Below are positions 20,789 through 30,046 of a stretch of 64,000 nucleotides of DNA, piece after piece (the first letter of the stretch is position 1; the number at the start of each line of letters is the position of its first letter). The notes beneath the pieces were generated by a model. It made no database searches. It had not been told where the DNA came from and saw nothing but the letters and a program-made list of their open reading frames with translations. The position numbers and the translations under genes are program-made. This DNA comes from Opitutia bacterium. GTDB taxonomy: Bacteria > Verrucomicrobiota > Verrucomicrobiia > Opitutales > Opitutaceae. The DNA lies in assembly GCA_947475065.1 (NCBI GenBank), contig CANJLB010000005.1:50529-114528 (forward strand), read 5' to 3'.

Positions 20789-22782
20789 GCTGGGTATTTT
20801 TCCGCCCAGCACGCCCGCAGCGCCGTACCCAGCCGTCGTGCCTGTCCGGCGTGGTCGAGCAGCGGTCCGGCGCATAAGTCGTCCCGCAGCCCGGCGCTGA
20901 GCGTTGCGAGCCGGACGCGGTCGCCGGCGAGTGTAGCGGCGAGACGGATGAAATTTTCCTCGTCTTCGGCCACCCACTCGGGATGCTTGGCGGCGTGGAG
21001 CAAGGATACCCCGACGCGGCTGCGGTGTTCAGTCCCGGCGAGCGTGACGACGGGACGGCCCATCCAGAGCGCCTCGCAGGTCGTCGTCGTGCCGTGATAC
21101 GGGAAGGGGTCGAGCGCGATGTCCATGCGGGCGTAAAGCTCCAGGTGTGACGCTGTGCCGGCGACGCGGCCGACGAGCCCGACGCGCGCGGGATCGAGGC
21201 CTTGGGCGGCGCAGCGTGCAAGCAGCGCGGTGGCGCGCGCGGTGGTGTCGAGGCCGTGGCCCTTGAGCAGCAGGCGCGAGCCCGGCACGGCGGCGAGCAC
21301 GGCGGCCCAGCGGCGTAACGTGCCGTCGGCGAGCTTGGCGGGGTTGTTAAACGAGCCGAAGGTCACGCCGCTGCCGGAGCCTGCCAGGCAAGGCGGCGGG
21401 GCGACGGGCGGTGCATCCTTGGGCGGCTGCCACGTCCAGGCGGTTGGCGCGAGGCGGATGAGTTTCTCCGTGTAAAACGCCTCGGTCTCGCCCGGCGGGT
21501 CGGCGAGCGCGTCGGTGAGGCGGAAGTCCATCGTCGCGAGCCCGGTGGTGTTGGGATAGCCGAGATAGGTGATTTGCACCGGCGCGAGGCGGCGGGCGAA
21601 CAGCGGCAGGCGGTTAATGCCCGTATGGCCGGCGAGATCCACGAGAATGTCCGGTGCGTCGGCGCGGATCGCGGCCTCGACGACGGCGGCGGGTTGTCCT
21701 GCGAAATGCCGCCAGCCGGCGGCGTGCGTGCGCAGGCGGGCGCTCACCTCGTCCGCCACGGGATAGTCGTGATAAAGCCAGACCTCAAACTCCCCGGGGT
21801 CGAGGTGCGCGAGCAGCGGCCCGACGAACGACGCGACCGCGTGGCGGCGCAGGTCGGGCGAAAGGAACGCCACCCGAAGCGGGCGTGAGGGCAGGGCGGA
21901 AAGTCCGGCTGGCGCGACGGGCGCAATAACAAGGGAGGAGGGTGCTGCGGGCGGGTGTGCGCGACCGTAGGCGTCGTGTGCTGCCCTAAGATCGGTTGCA
22001 GAAATGTTTTCCGCGTAATTGAGGCAAAGCAGACGGGCGCTGCCGGCCTCGGCGTTGGCCGGGTCGCGCGCGAGCACGGCCTCGTATTCGGCGATCGCCT
22101 CTGGCAGCCGAAATGCCTCCTGCAGGGCCAGTGCCCGCCCGAGGCGGGCCGCCAGCAGGGCCGGATCGAGCGCGAGCGCGTGTTCCAGCGCGGCGAGCGC
22201 ATGCTCGGCCTGGTGAAGCGTGGCGTAGGCGATGCCGAGGTTTTTCCAACCGGCGGCGTGGGTGGGAAAACGGCGGGTCGTCTCTTCGAGCCAGGGCAGA
22301 GCGGTCGCGAAGCCCTGCCGGCCGGCCGTCAGCGCGCCTACGCGTTCGTGCAGCGGCGCTGACTCCGGGCGCAGTGTGGCGGCGTGCTGTGCGGCGGCGA
22401 GCGCGGCGTCGGCGTCGCCGTTCGACTGATGGACCAGGGAAAGATGCTCCCACGCCTCGGCCATGGCGGGATCCAGCGCGAGTGCGTGGCGGAGGCTGGC
22501 GGCCGCGGAGCCCATCGCGCCGAGCGCGTGCTGCGCTGCGCCGAGCCGCATCGCGCAGAGTGCGGAGCGGGGGGCGAGTTTTAGCGCGCGGGTGAGCAAT
22601 GTCTCGGCTTCGCCATGCCGGCCGAGCTGATGCGCGGCGAGTCCGCCCAAGTGCCACGCGTCAAACGCCCCCGGAGCGCCGCGCCGCACCTGCGCATAGA
22701 GCCGGAAAGCGGGTTCCAGCCGGCCGGCCCGGTGGTGCGTGACGGCTTCCTGGAGCTGCGTGGAAAAATCAGGCCGGCGCAT
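20785..22782 (-). CDS. TPR O-GlcNAc transferase-like protein (second of tandem)
   Basis: 665 residues. About seven TPR units in residues ~1-280, then GT41-type catalytic blocks: VAFLSPDLRRHAVASF, DILVDLAGHTGINRL, YLGYPNTTGLATMDFRLTD, FGSFNNPAKLADGT, DPFPYHGTTTTCEALWMG. The start ATG at 22782 lies 14 bases inside the preceding gene, so the pair is coupled; the longer frame to 23016 is a shadow. Close relative of the 22769-24631 gene: 21061-21125 and 23051-23115 differ at only two bases, showing local duplication or gene conversion. Acceptor protein unknown. Confidence 0.9.
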   Translation of the reverse strand: MRRPDFSTQLQEAVTHHRAGRLEPAFRLYAQVRRGAPGAFDAWHLGGLAAHQLGRHGEAETLLTRALKLAPRSALCAMRLGAAQHALGAMGSAAASLRHALALDPAMAEAWEHLSLVHQSNGDADAALAAAQHAATLRPESAPLHERVGALTAGRQGFATALPWLEETTRRFPTHAAGWKNLGIAYATLHQAEHALAALEHALALDPALLAARLGRALALQEAFRLPEAIAEYEAVLARDPANAEAGSARLLCLNYAENISATDLRAAHDAYGRAHPPAAPSSLVIAPVAPAGLSALPSRPLRVAFLSPDLRRHAVASFVGPLLAHLDPGEFEVWLYHDYPVADEVSARLRTHAAGWRHFAGQPAAVVEAAIRADAPDILVDLAGHTGINRLPLFARRLAPVQITYLGYPNTTGLATMDFRLTDALADPPGETEAFYTEKLIRLAPTAWTWQPPKDAPPVAPPPCLAGSGSGVTFGSFNNPAKLADGTLRRWAAVLAAVPGSRLLLKGHGLDTTARATALLARCAAQGLDPARVGLVGRVAGTASHLELYARMDIALDPFPYHGTTTTCEALWMGRPVVTLAGTEHRSRVGVSLLHAAKHPEWVAEDEENFIRLAATLAGDRVRLATLSAGLRDDLCAGPLLDHAGQARRLGTALRACWAEKYPA

Positions 22783-24631
22783 GCTTCCCCTCCTCCCAGC
22801 AGCGGTGCAACGCTGCCCCAAAACGCCGCGCCTGTGCCGCGTGGTCGAGCAATGGCGAGGCCTGGAGCGCGGCGCGCAGGCCGGCGCTCCGTGCCGCGAG
22901 CGCGGCGGGATCGGCGGCGAGCCTGGCGCAAATTTTGACATAGTCGCCAGGGGTGGCGGCGACGCAGTCTGCCTGACCGGCGGCGGTGAGCAGAGAGACG
23001 CCAACGCGGCTCGCATGGCGGTCCCCGGCGAGAGTTACGACCAGCCGGCCCATCCAGAGCGCCTCGCAGGTCGTTGTCGTGCCGTGGTACGGGAAGGGGT
23101 CGAGCGCGATGTCCACGCGTCCGTAAGCGGCGAGATGTTCGGCTAGGCCGGCGGTGGGAGGGATGAGGCTCACCCGCGTGGGCGGCAGGCCGGCGCGGGC
23201 CGCTTCGGCCAGCAGGTGGGTGGGGTTGGGCGTGTAGCCTTTGATGAGCAGCCGCGATTGGGGCACGGCGGCGAGCACCTCGGCCCACAGCTGGAGCGTG
23301 GCGGGCGTGAGCTTGTTGAGGTTGTTAAAGGAACCGAACGTCACGGCGGCGCCGGGCAGCTGCGCGCACGGTGGCGGGACGACGGCGGGCGCGGCCGCCG
23401 GCGGCTGGTAGGACCACGCCGTTGGAGCGAAGCGCACGAGCTTTTCCGTGTGCAACGCGTCGGCGGTGCCAGGCGGGTCGGCCAGCGCATCGGTGAGGCG
23501 AAAGTCCATCGTGGCGAGGCCGGTGGTGTCGGGGTATCCCAGGTAGGCAACCTGCACCGGCGCGAGGCGGCGGGCGAGCAGCGCCATGCGGTTGTAGCCG
23601 GTGTGACCGGCGAGGTCCACAAGGAGGTCGGGGGCGTCGGCGAGCACCTGGGTTTCGACGAGCGTGTCGGGAAGGCCGACAAAATTACGCCAGAGTACGG
23701 CGCAGTTTTTCAGGCGTTCGCTCGTGGCATCATGGCAGAAGTGATCATGGTAGAGCACCACCTCGAATCTCGTCCGGTCGAGGTGCGCGAGCAGCGGCTC
23801 AAGAAAGAAGGCGACCGAATGCGTGCGCAAATCGGGCGAGAGAAACGCCACGCGCAGCCGTGCCGGGGCGCCGGGGCGGCGCGCGGGCGTATGGGGCGCG
23901 GCGGGCGCGACGGCGCGGCCGTAGGCGAGGTGCTCGGCAAAAAGCTGTTCCGGGGGCAGATGGTCGAGGTAGTGGAGCAGCAGCAGGCGGAAGCTGCGCG
24001 CCTCGTGCTCGGCCGGGTGTCGTCCGATGGTCGTCTCAAATTCCGTGATCGCTTCGTCCAGGCGGTGGCACGAGCTGAGCGCCTGCGCGCGCGCACAACG
24101 CGCCTTGGCATGGTGCGGATCGAGTCCGAGGGCGCGCTCCTGCGCGGCGAGAGCGTCGGCGGCCTGGCCGGTGGCGAGCAGCGCCGAGCCGAGGCAGCTC
24201 CAGGCGTGCGCGCTGTCCGGCCGCAACGCGACGCCGTGGCGCAGCGTGGCGAGCGCGTCGGCGGTTTGGCCGCGCAGCAGGAGAAATGAACCGAGGTTGC
24301 CGGCGGCCTCGGCATTGGCCGGTTCGAGGCGCAACGCTTCGCGCAGCTCGCGCTCGGCGGCGGCGGTCTCGCCGAGTTTGGCGAGCGCCAGGCCGAGGCA
24401 CATGCGCGTCGCGCCGGAGGCGGGCATCTGGCGTGACGCGAGGCGCAGCCACTCCGCCGCCTCGGCGGGCCGGTCGAGCTGGAACAAGGCGGCCCCGCCG
24501 ACATGCAGCACGCGGTAGTCACGGGGTGCGGCGGCGAGCAGCCGGCGGTAGAGGCCGACGGCCTGCACGAGCCGCCCGGCCCGATGGTGGGCGTAGGCGG
24601 CGTCGAAACTGTTTTCCTTGGGCTGGCGCAT
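22769..24631 (-). CDS. TPR O-GlcNAc transferase-like protein (first of tandem)
   Basis: 620 residues; ~six TPR units at 1-230 (e.g. AHAWSCLGSALLATGQAADA), followed by the same GT41-like catalytic core as its two neighbours: VAFLSPDLRTHSVAFF, DLLVDLAGHTGYNRM, YLGYPDTTGLATMDFRLTD, FGSFNNLNKLTPATL, DPFPYHGTTTTCEALWMG. The donor-site His and the Thr-rich loop are intact, so it should be active. Begins 9 bases after the stop of the small transferase-like gene. Likely glycosylates a surface or appendage protein, by analogy with TPR glycosyltransferases in flagellar and pilus islands. Confidence 0.9.
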   Translation of the reverse strand: MRQPKENSFDAAYAHHRAGRLVQAVGLYRRLLAAAPRDYRVLHVGGAALFQLDRPAEAAEWLRLASRQMPASGATRMCLGLALAKLGETAAAERELREALRLEPANAEAAGNLGSFLLLRGQTADALATLRHGVALRPDSAHAWSCLGSALLATGQAADALAAQERALGLDPHHAKARCARAQALSSCHRLDEAITEFETTIGRHPAEHEARSFRLLLLHYLDHLPPEQLFAEHLAYGRAVAPAAPHTPARRPGAPARLRVAFLSPDLRTHSVAFFLEPLLAHLDRTRFEVVLYHDHFCHDATSERLKNCAVLWRNFVGLPDTLVETQVLADAPDLLVDLAGHTGYNRMALLARRLAPVQVAYLGYPDTTGLATMDFRLTDALADPPGTADALHTEKLVRFAPTAWSYQPPAAAPAVVPPPCAQLPGAAVTFGSFNNLNKLTPATLQLWAEVLAAVPQSRLLIKGYTPNPTHLLAEAARAGLPPTRVSLIPPTAGLAEHLAAYGRVDIALDPFPYHGTTTTCEALWMGRLVVTLAGDRHASRVGVSLLTAAGQADCVAATPGDYVKICARLAADPAALAARSAGLRAALQASPLLDHAAQARRFGAALHRCWEEGKHAPA

Positions 24632-24640
24632 GGGTGGAGT

Positions 24641-25750
24641 TCAGCCGGCGCGGGCGAGTGGCACCGACGGTGCCATGGCGGCGGCGAGCGCCCCGGCCAC
24701 GACGGCTCCGATGGTCTCGTGGGTGTTGAAATGGCGGTAGATGCGTTGGCGTTCGGCTTCGGACAGGGCGAGGGCGCGTTCACAGGCCTCACCGAGTGCC
24801 ATGAGGTCGCCATGCGGGTAGCGAATGATGAGGCCGGCGTTGGCGAGGCCGGTGAGGCGGTCGCCGGTGCGCGAGTCTTCGGCGACCGGCACGAGCCCGA
24901 GGCAGCCTGACCAGAAGGGCCGGTCGGTGTGCGTGCGGGCCATCGCGGGCGTGGTGAATTTTCGTCCTTCGGGACAGAGCGCCACGCGGTGGCGCGTGAG
25001 CTGGTCGCGTGAGGAGACGGCGACCGTGTGGTCGTGATGCGCGGTGAAGCAGTCCTTGAATCTGTCCTGCAAAAACGCGAGCTGCCGCGAGCGATGCGCC
25101 GTGAGCCCCGCCTGGGAGCCGAGAAACACAATGCTGGGCCCGGGGTTGTCATGGAAGGGCACGGCGAATGGCACGAAGTTGGCCACCCAGCTGCGATGCA
25201 CCGTCACGCAGCCGGCCGGCAGCCGTGCGGCCACGGCCGGTGCGAGCGGCGATTCGTCGTGGATGAGCACATCAAGGTGCGGCGCGAGCGCGGCACAGCC
25301 CGGCATCGTGCGGCTCGCCTCGTCAAAGGCATAAAACAGCACGCGTCCGCCATGGCGGCGGATATGCGCGGAGACCTGCGCGGCCAGGTCGCCGGGCAGC
25401 GTGCCGGGATGCTGGCCGGTAAAAACGAGCCACCAGGTTTCGTCGGCCGGACATTGGACGCAGGCTCGGGCAAATTCCGCCAGGCCCGCCGCGCCCAGCA
25501 CCTGCGCGGAGCGAAACTCGATGCCGGGCTGGACCAGTGCGTCGAGGCAGCGAACGCTTTCGCCGTGCCAGTCGCAGTCAAGCCGTGCGAGACGGAGGAG
25601 ATTTTCGTCGGCAGAGTCGCTGATGCGTGCGCGCAGGTCGGCCTGCGGCAGCGCCGCCAGAAACGCCGAGGCCCGGGTCGGTGCGCCGGCCCACGGGCAA
25701 AAGATCCATAGGCGGACGGCAGGCGGAAACTGGCCGGGCGGCGGTCGCAT
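24641..25750 (-). CDS. Putative glycosyltransferase-like protein
   Basis: 369 residues, from ATG 25750. The C-terminal half (GPSIVFLGSQAGLTAHRSRQ, TDRPFWSGCLGLVPVAEDS, AGLIIRYPHGDL) has the layout of the CgeB/GT1-like nucleotide-sugar-binding lobe. The N-terminal half, WIFCPWAGAPTRASAFLAAL, is unfamiliar. It lies 10 bases after the large glycosyltransferase gene and 9 bases before the first TPR transferase, so it is operonic. Family assignment is tentative. Confidence 0.7.
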   Translation of the reverse strand: MRPPPGQFPPAVRLWIFCPWAGAPTRASAFLAALPQADLRARISDSADENLLRLARLDCDWHGESVRCLDALVQPGIEFRSAQVLGAAGLAEFARACVQCPADETWWLVFTGQHPGTLPGDLAAQVSAHIRRHGGRVLFYAFDEASRTMPGCAALAPHLDVLIHDESPLAPAVAARLPAGCVTVHRSWVANFVPFAVPFHDNPGPSIVFLGSQAGLTAHRSRQLAFLQDRFKDCFTAHHDHTVAVSSRDQLTRHRVALCPEGRKFTTPAMARTHTDRPFWSGCLGLVPVAEDSRTGDRLTGLANAGLIIRYPHGDLMALGEACERALALSEAERQRIYRHFNTHETIGAVVAGALAAAMAPSVPLARAG

Positions 25751-25760
25751 GGGGCTTCGG

Positions 25761-28700
25761 TCAGGCGGAGATTCGCAAGGCGGGCCGGCCGCAGAGCCCG
25801 TCGGCAAGGCGCTCGATCCCGGCCACGGCGGCGGCCACCGAAAAGTTTTGCGCGCGCGCCCGACCCTGGTGTTGCAGCGTCTGGAAGAGGCGGGAATCGC
25901 GGGCGAGCGAGGCGAGGCGTTGGGCGAGCGCCTCTGCGTCGGGGGCGGGAAACAGCAGGCCGTCCACGCCGTCGCGGATGACCTCCGCCGCGCCGCCGGT
26001 GCCGGACGAGACCACGACGAGGCCGGCGGCGAGCGCCTCGACCTGGGAGATGCCGAACGGCTCCTCAAACTGGCTGGGAAACACGAGCACGTTGCTCCGA
26101 GCAAACAGCGCGGCGAGGCCGTGACGGTCGAGAAAACCGGTAAACTTCACGCGGCCGGCCAGGCCGGTGGCGGCGCAAAAATCCTTCAGCTTTTGCAAAA
26201 ACGCGGCGTCGGTGCTGCCTCCCGCGATCTCTGCGGTGAAGCTGATGCCCGCCTGGTGTAGGCGTGCGAGTGCGTCCACGAGCACATGGGCACCCTTGTA
26301 GGGCATCACCAAGCTGGCGTATGCGAGCCGCAAGCGGCGCGTGTCAGGAAAAAAATAACGGTGAAAGTTTTCGAGCCGGGCACCGGGATGGAGCGTTTCG
26401 ATCCGGGCGGGGGTGTAGCCGGCCCGCCGGAAGGCCTCGCCGTTCCAGTCGCTGCACGGCGTGACCCAGTAGCCGGGCGCCACGGGCTGCGCGGCGGGGG
26501 CATAGCCCGGGGTGGCGTTGGCGAGCGCGTGGAGCACGGGGAAACCGGCGGCGAGCGCGGCGTGGAGGAGCTCAGCCCCGAGAAAGTCGAGATTGCCGAG
26601 CAGCACGAGGTCGGCGCCAAAGGCGAGCGCCGCACTCACCGTGCGGCGGGCGTTTTGCGCGGCGAGCCTGGCCAGCTGGTCCGGCCGGCCGGCGGGCCGC
26701 GCCGCGCCTTCGCGCCATTCGCCGAGCAGCGCGAGCTCGCGCGAGACGTGCCGCTCCAGCGCGGACTCCTCGGCGGTGGGCGGCTGGCGGAGATAGGCAG
26801 CGTGGCCGCAGACGATGCGGACTTCGTGGCCACGCGCGCGCAGGCCGTGGGCAAACTCCCACATCATGCGGCCGTATCCGCCGAGTTCCTCGGGCGGAAA
26901 CAAGTTGGTGACGAGCAGGATTCGCCGCGGCGCCGTGGCGGGCACCGGGCCGCGCTGGCCGGTCTTGGCGAGGTAGTCGGCTATTTCGGGCAGCGCGGCA
27001 TGGTCAGCAAGCAGTCCGGCGCGCAGTGCGTCAATTTCCGGCGCCAGCGGCGCAACGCGCGCGGCCTCGCCCAGTAGCACGGCGGCGGCGGCCGGTTCGG
27101 CCAGCTCGAGCGAGAGGCTGGCGAGCTGGAGCAGGGCGGGCTGGCAGTTGCGGTCGAGATAAATGGCGCGTTGCAGCGCCTCCTTGTAGAACGGGCCGTT
27201 TTCCATCTGGCCGGCGAGTTCGGCGATGGTGAGCGCATCTTCGGCGCGGTCAGCCGCCGCAAGCAGGAGTGCGAGCCGGGTGGTGGAACAGACCGCCGGG
27301 GAGCGGGAGATGCTCCGCAGCCAGGCGGAGGCATCGGCAAAATCAAAGATGCCGGGGCGGGCCGCCGCAAATCCCCATGCGGCCAGCGTTTCGCCGGCGG
27401 CAGCCGGCGCGACGATGTGCCGGCCGCGAAAGTGCGCGAGAGCGGCGACGAGGTCCGCGGTGTGGCTGTCGGTGCCGGCAGGTTCTGGCCACCAGAGGAC
27501 GTGATGCTCGGGCAGGCGGCCGGGCGGCGGCGTGGCGAGCGGGTCGGCGGTCGCTTCGCCGAGGGCGGAGACCGGATGCACCTGCAGGCGCGGCAGTGCG
27601 ACCAGCGCGCTGACTTCGGCCACCTGCGCGACAGGGCAAAACACGAGCACGCGCTCGGCGGCCTGGTGCAGCGACTGGAGCAGTTCGTAGGCCGGAAGCG
27701 GCGCCGCTGCGGGAGTGGCGGGGCTGGATGGGCCGGCTCCGGAAAATTGCTGCCTGGCCGGCGCGGCCAGCGCGTAGCGGGGATTGACCGCGCCGGAGAA
27801 GACAAGGTCGTAGAACTCGCGCAGTTTTATTCTCGGGTGATGGGCACAGATGATTTCCGCCTGCCCGGCGGTGCGGAGGCGGCGGACGTCGTCGGGGCGG
27901 TCCTGATAGTGGCGGATTTTTTCCACGAGCTCGTCCGGTGTGCGCCACGTGTCGAGGTGTTCCCCGGGCGTGAAAAGCAGCGGCAGGCCCGACGAGGCCG
28001 GGAGCTCGTCGGTGAGCAGGAATCCGCCGGCGGCGAGCGCCTCGAAGACGCGCAGGTTGAGGTCGCCGTTCAGGGAAATGTTCAGCGTGATCTGCGAGTC
28101 CGCGTAGATGTCGGCGGTGGCGGAGAGCGGGCCGGAAAGCGTTTCCAGCGGGAGGCCGGCGGCGCGGAGCTGCGCGAGCACGTGGCGGCGCCACGGGTGG
28201 TGCGCGCCGGTCTGGCCGACGAAGGTGAGGGGGCGTTTGGGCGCGGGCAGGAGCGCGCGTGGCAGGAAGCCGTAGTCGAGTGCCGGCAGCCAGAAGACAT
28301 TTTTGAGGCCGGCGTCGAAAAACCAGGGCGCGTGGTGGCGCGTGTGGTCGAGGATGATGAAGTCAAACGCTTCCTCGCGGGCATAGCGGATGACCGTCTG
28401 GAGCGGATCCCGGAGGTGGTGGGTGTCGCCGACGAGCAGCACGCGGGGGCAGCCGAGGCGGGCGAGATTGCGTGGAAAGTTGCGGGCCGTGGCGTCGGCC
28501 TTGACGATGACCAGCTCGGGCCGCTCGGCGGCGGAAAGCGACGCGAGGATGTCGCCCGCGTCGAACGAACCCACCGGGGTGCGAAACGCGGCCGGGCGGT
28601 TCACGGCGGCGGGACGTGTCTCGGCGTCCGGCCCGCAGAAAATTTCATGCGGGGAAAACAGCGGGCGGCGGTAGGAGTCCTGATGCGAGAGGAAAAACAG

Positions 28701-28886
28701 CAGCGCGCGCGGCACCGGCAGGGCGGACGCGGCCCGGCGGGGCGCGGGCAGGACGGCGTCGTCAGAGGCAGGCACGAAGCCCGTCGCGGGCATGGGCGAT
28801 GGCCAGGAAGCGGTCGAGGACAGCATGGTTCGCGCGAACTGCACGATTTGGGCCAAGGCGATTTCTGCGGTGTCTAAGCATTGCAC
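25761..28886 (-). CDS. Two-domain glycosyltransferase (CgeB-like + GT4)
   Basis: 1041 residues. Residues ~60-390 resemble CgeB-type transferases (FVGQTGAHHPWRRHVLAQL, LNISLNGDLNLRVFEALAAGG). A helical, TPR-like stretch (~560-650) follows, and residues ~670-1030 are a GT-B GT4 domain: LLVTNLFPPEELGGYGRMMWE, RLRLAYASLVMPYKGAHVLV, FPSQFEEPFGISQVEALAAG and the E-x7-E acceptor/donor motif. Probably builds a short glycan on a protein or lipid. First gene of the minus-strand glycosylation operon; a second ATG at 28829 is an alternative start. Confidence 0.85.
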   Translation of the reverse strand: MQCLDTAEIALAQIVQFARTMLSSTASWPSPMPATGFVPASDDAVLPAPRRAASALPVPRALLFFLSHQDSYRRPLFSPHEIFCGPDAETRPAAVNRPAAFRTPVGSFDAGDILASLSAAERPELVIVKADATARNFPRNLARLGCPRVLLVGDTHHLRDPLQTVIRYAREEAFDFIILDHTRHHAPWFFDAGLKNVFWLPALDYGFLPRALLPAPKRPLTFVGQTGAHHPWRRHVLAQLRAAGLPLETLSGPLSATADIYADSQITLNISLNGDLNLRVFEALAAGGFLLTDELPASSGLPLLFTPGEHLDTWRTPDELVEKIRHYQDRPDDVRRLRTAGQAEIICAHHPRIKLREFYDLVFSGAVNPRYALAAPARQQFSGAGPSSPATPAAAPLPAYELLQSLHQAAERVLVFCPVAQVAEVSALVALPRLQVHPVSALGEATADPLATPPPGRLPEHHVLWWPEPAGTDSHTADLVAALAHFRGRHIVAPAAAGETLAAWGFAAARPGIFDFADASAWLRSISRSPAVCSTTRLALLLAAADRAEDALTIAELAGQMENGPFYKEALQRAIYLDRNCQPALLQLASLSLELAEPAAAAVLLGEAARVAPLAPEIDALRAGLLADHAALPEIADYLAKTGQRGPVPATAPRRILLVTNLFPPEELGGYGRMMWEFAHGLRARGHEVRIVCGHAAYLRQPPTAEESALERHVSRELALLGEWREGAARPAGRPDQLARLAAQNARRTVSAALAFGADLVLLGNLDFLGAELLHAALAAGFPVLHALANATPGYAPAAQPVAPGYWVTPCSDWNGEAFRRAGYTPARIETLHPGARLENFHRYFFPDTRRLRLAYASLVMPYKGAHVLVDALARLHQAGISFTAEIAGGSTDAAFLQKLKDFCAATGLAGRVKFTGFLDRHGLAALFARSNVLVFPSQFEEPFGISQVEALAAGLVVVSSGTGGAAEVIRDGVDGLLFPAPDAEALAQRLASLARDSRLFQTLQHQGRARAQNFSVAAAVAGIERLADGLCGRPALRISA

Positions 28887-29107
28887 AACAAACGGTTAAG
28901 GGAATATTTACCAGCCGATCCAGGCTGGGTGTTATGGCGCGCGCTTTGACGGAAATTTTTGCCGCCATCGTGATGTTGACTGGCGACCCAGATTTTTCGG
29001 TGGTGGCACCGTTTGAATTTTCCGGGGTAGCGTGTTCGTCACGCCACGTTTGTCCTCCGTTGCCGGAGCTTGCTCGCTGTGGTGAGCTGCGCGGCGAGTG
29101 CGCGGTA

Positions 29108-29128
29108 GTGGGGTCTTTTGAATTTCAG
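29108..29128 (+). repeat. Inverted repeat, left arm, flanking a lipoprotein gene
   Basis: GTGGGGTCTTTTGAATTTCAG; its imperfect complement lies at 29602-29624 (one A/T-run length difference and two substitutions). The pair brackets the lipoprotein gene at 29164-29598. Confidence 0.6.
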
Positions 29129-29163
29129 TTTGCCGGGTGAGGGGATGGGACCACGCTCGCCCT

Positions 29164-29598
29164 ATGCCCAAGACCACCCGCAAAGCCGCCAAGAAGCCCG
29201 CAGCCAATTTTGTCTCAGCCTGCGTAAGCATCATCATCCTTTCACTGCTGCAAGCCTGTGCCCAAAGCTCTCAGGCCACGGTCCGGCCCCCTTCGGTTTT
29301 CAATATCGGATCACCTCAGACCGGAATGGCACAACACCTGAAGGATTTTGAGGTTTTCAGGGTCGGTATGACTCGATGGGAAGTGGATGCTCTGATAACG
29401 CAGTTTCCGCGTGATGGCGGAATCTCAACCCCTTGGAACCTTCGCTTAACTCACCTCTCTGACCACTCGCTGAAGATCGACATTGACCTGGAGATCACCC
29501 AACGCGACCCGGCTGACCATGATCGGGCTGTTGTAGGGAGGTACGACAAGGTGATCCGCGTTTCCAAACCTTACGTACAAAGGCCATTTGATGATTGA
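29164..29598 (+). CDS. Putative lipoprotein
   Basis: 144 residues. A basic N-terminus (MPKTTRKAAKK), hydrophobic stretch and lipobox SLLQAC indicate a lipoprotein anchored by the Cys at about residue 29. The mature part, FEVFRVGMTRWEVDALITQFPRDGG, begins like the SmpA/OmlA/BLUF-lipoprotein type (F..h..GMt..eV..lhG.P), but the remainder does not match further. The base composition is lower in GC than its neighbours and the gene is bracketed by an inverted repeat (29108-29128 and 29602-29624). Function unknown. Confidence 0.7.
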   Translation: MPKTTRKAAKKPAANFVSACVSIIILSLLQACAQSSQATVRPPSVFNIGSPQTGMAQHLKDFEVFRVGMTRWEVDALITQFPRDGGISTPWNLRLTHLSDHSLKIDIDLEITQRDPADHDRAVVGRYDKVIRVSKPYVQRPFDD

Positions 29599-29601
29599 TA
29601 G

Positions 29602-29624
29602 CCGAAATTCAAAGACCCCAGTAC
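29602..29624 (-). repeat. Inverted repeat, right arm, flanking a lipoprotein gene
   Basis: CCGAAATTCAAAGACCCC and onward; complement of the left arm at 29108-29128 with small differences. It starts 4 bases after the lipoprotein stop. Confidence 0.6.
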
Positions 29625-29669
29625 CCAAACTTCATGGCCTTGTGGTCATCCCGGAACGGTCTTTCTCGG

Positions 29670-29951
29670 TCACTTTTCGAACTTAAAGACCAATTCACCC
29701 GGTTTGGCGTAGCCGAGGCGCTCGCGGATTTTCAGTTCGACGTAGGCGCGGTCGGTGCGGAGGCGCTCGACCTCGGCCTGTTCCTGCTTGAGCCGGGCTT
29801 CGGCCTCGGCGACGCGCCGGCGAACCTGCGCCTCGCTCTGCGCGAGCTTCAGGTATTCCTGCCGGGCCTCCCAAAAATACCCGCCGGCGGCCGCAGTTCC
29901 GCCTGCAAGCAGCAGGATGCAGAACACGGGGATAATGCGCGGCGAGGGCAT
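29670..29951 (-). CDS. ftsB: FtsB/DivIC-type septum formation protein
   Basis: 93 residues with the FtsB/DivIC layout: short cytoplasmic start, one membrane segment (IIPVFCILLLAGGTAAAGGYF), then a periplasmic coiled coil (LKLAQSEAQVRRRVAEAEAR to EVERLRTDRAYVELKIRERLGY). The ending ERLGYAKPGELVFKF is the characteristic family C-terminus (R-x-x-LGh-hxPGEhxh). Expected to bridge FtsL/FtsQ in the divisome. Divergent from the GspA-like gene. Confidence 0.88.
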   Translation of the reverse strand: MPSPRIIPVFCILLLAGGTAAAGGYFWEARQEYLKLAQSEAQVRRRVAEAEARLKQEQAEVERLRTDRAYVELKIRERLGYAKPGELVFKFEK

Positions 29952-30046
29952 GGTTGATGCTGGGCGGGCGTTTGTTCTGAGGCAAGGATTTTTTGGCGCG
30001 CAGTTTTTGGCGTGCGTTGCCGCCGCCAGCGCGCCAAGGTCGCGCC

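Noticed and set aside
27171..28877. 568-codon plus-strand open frame
   Set aside because: It is antisense to the large glycosyltransferase, Gly/Arg-rich, and without any family blocks; a GC-skew shadow.
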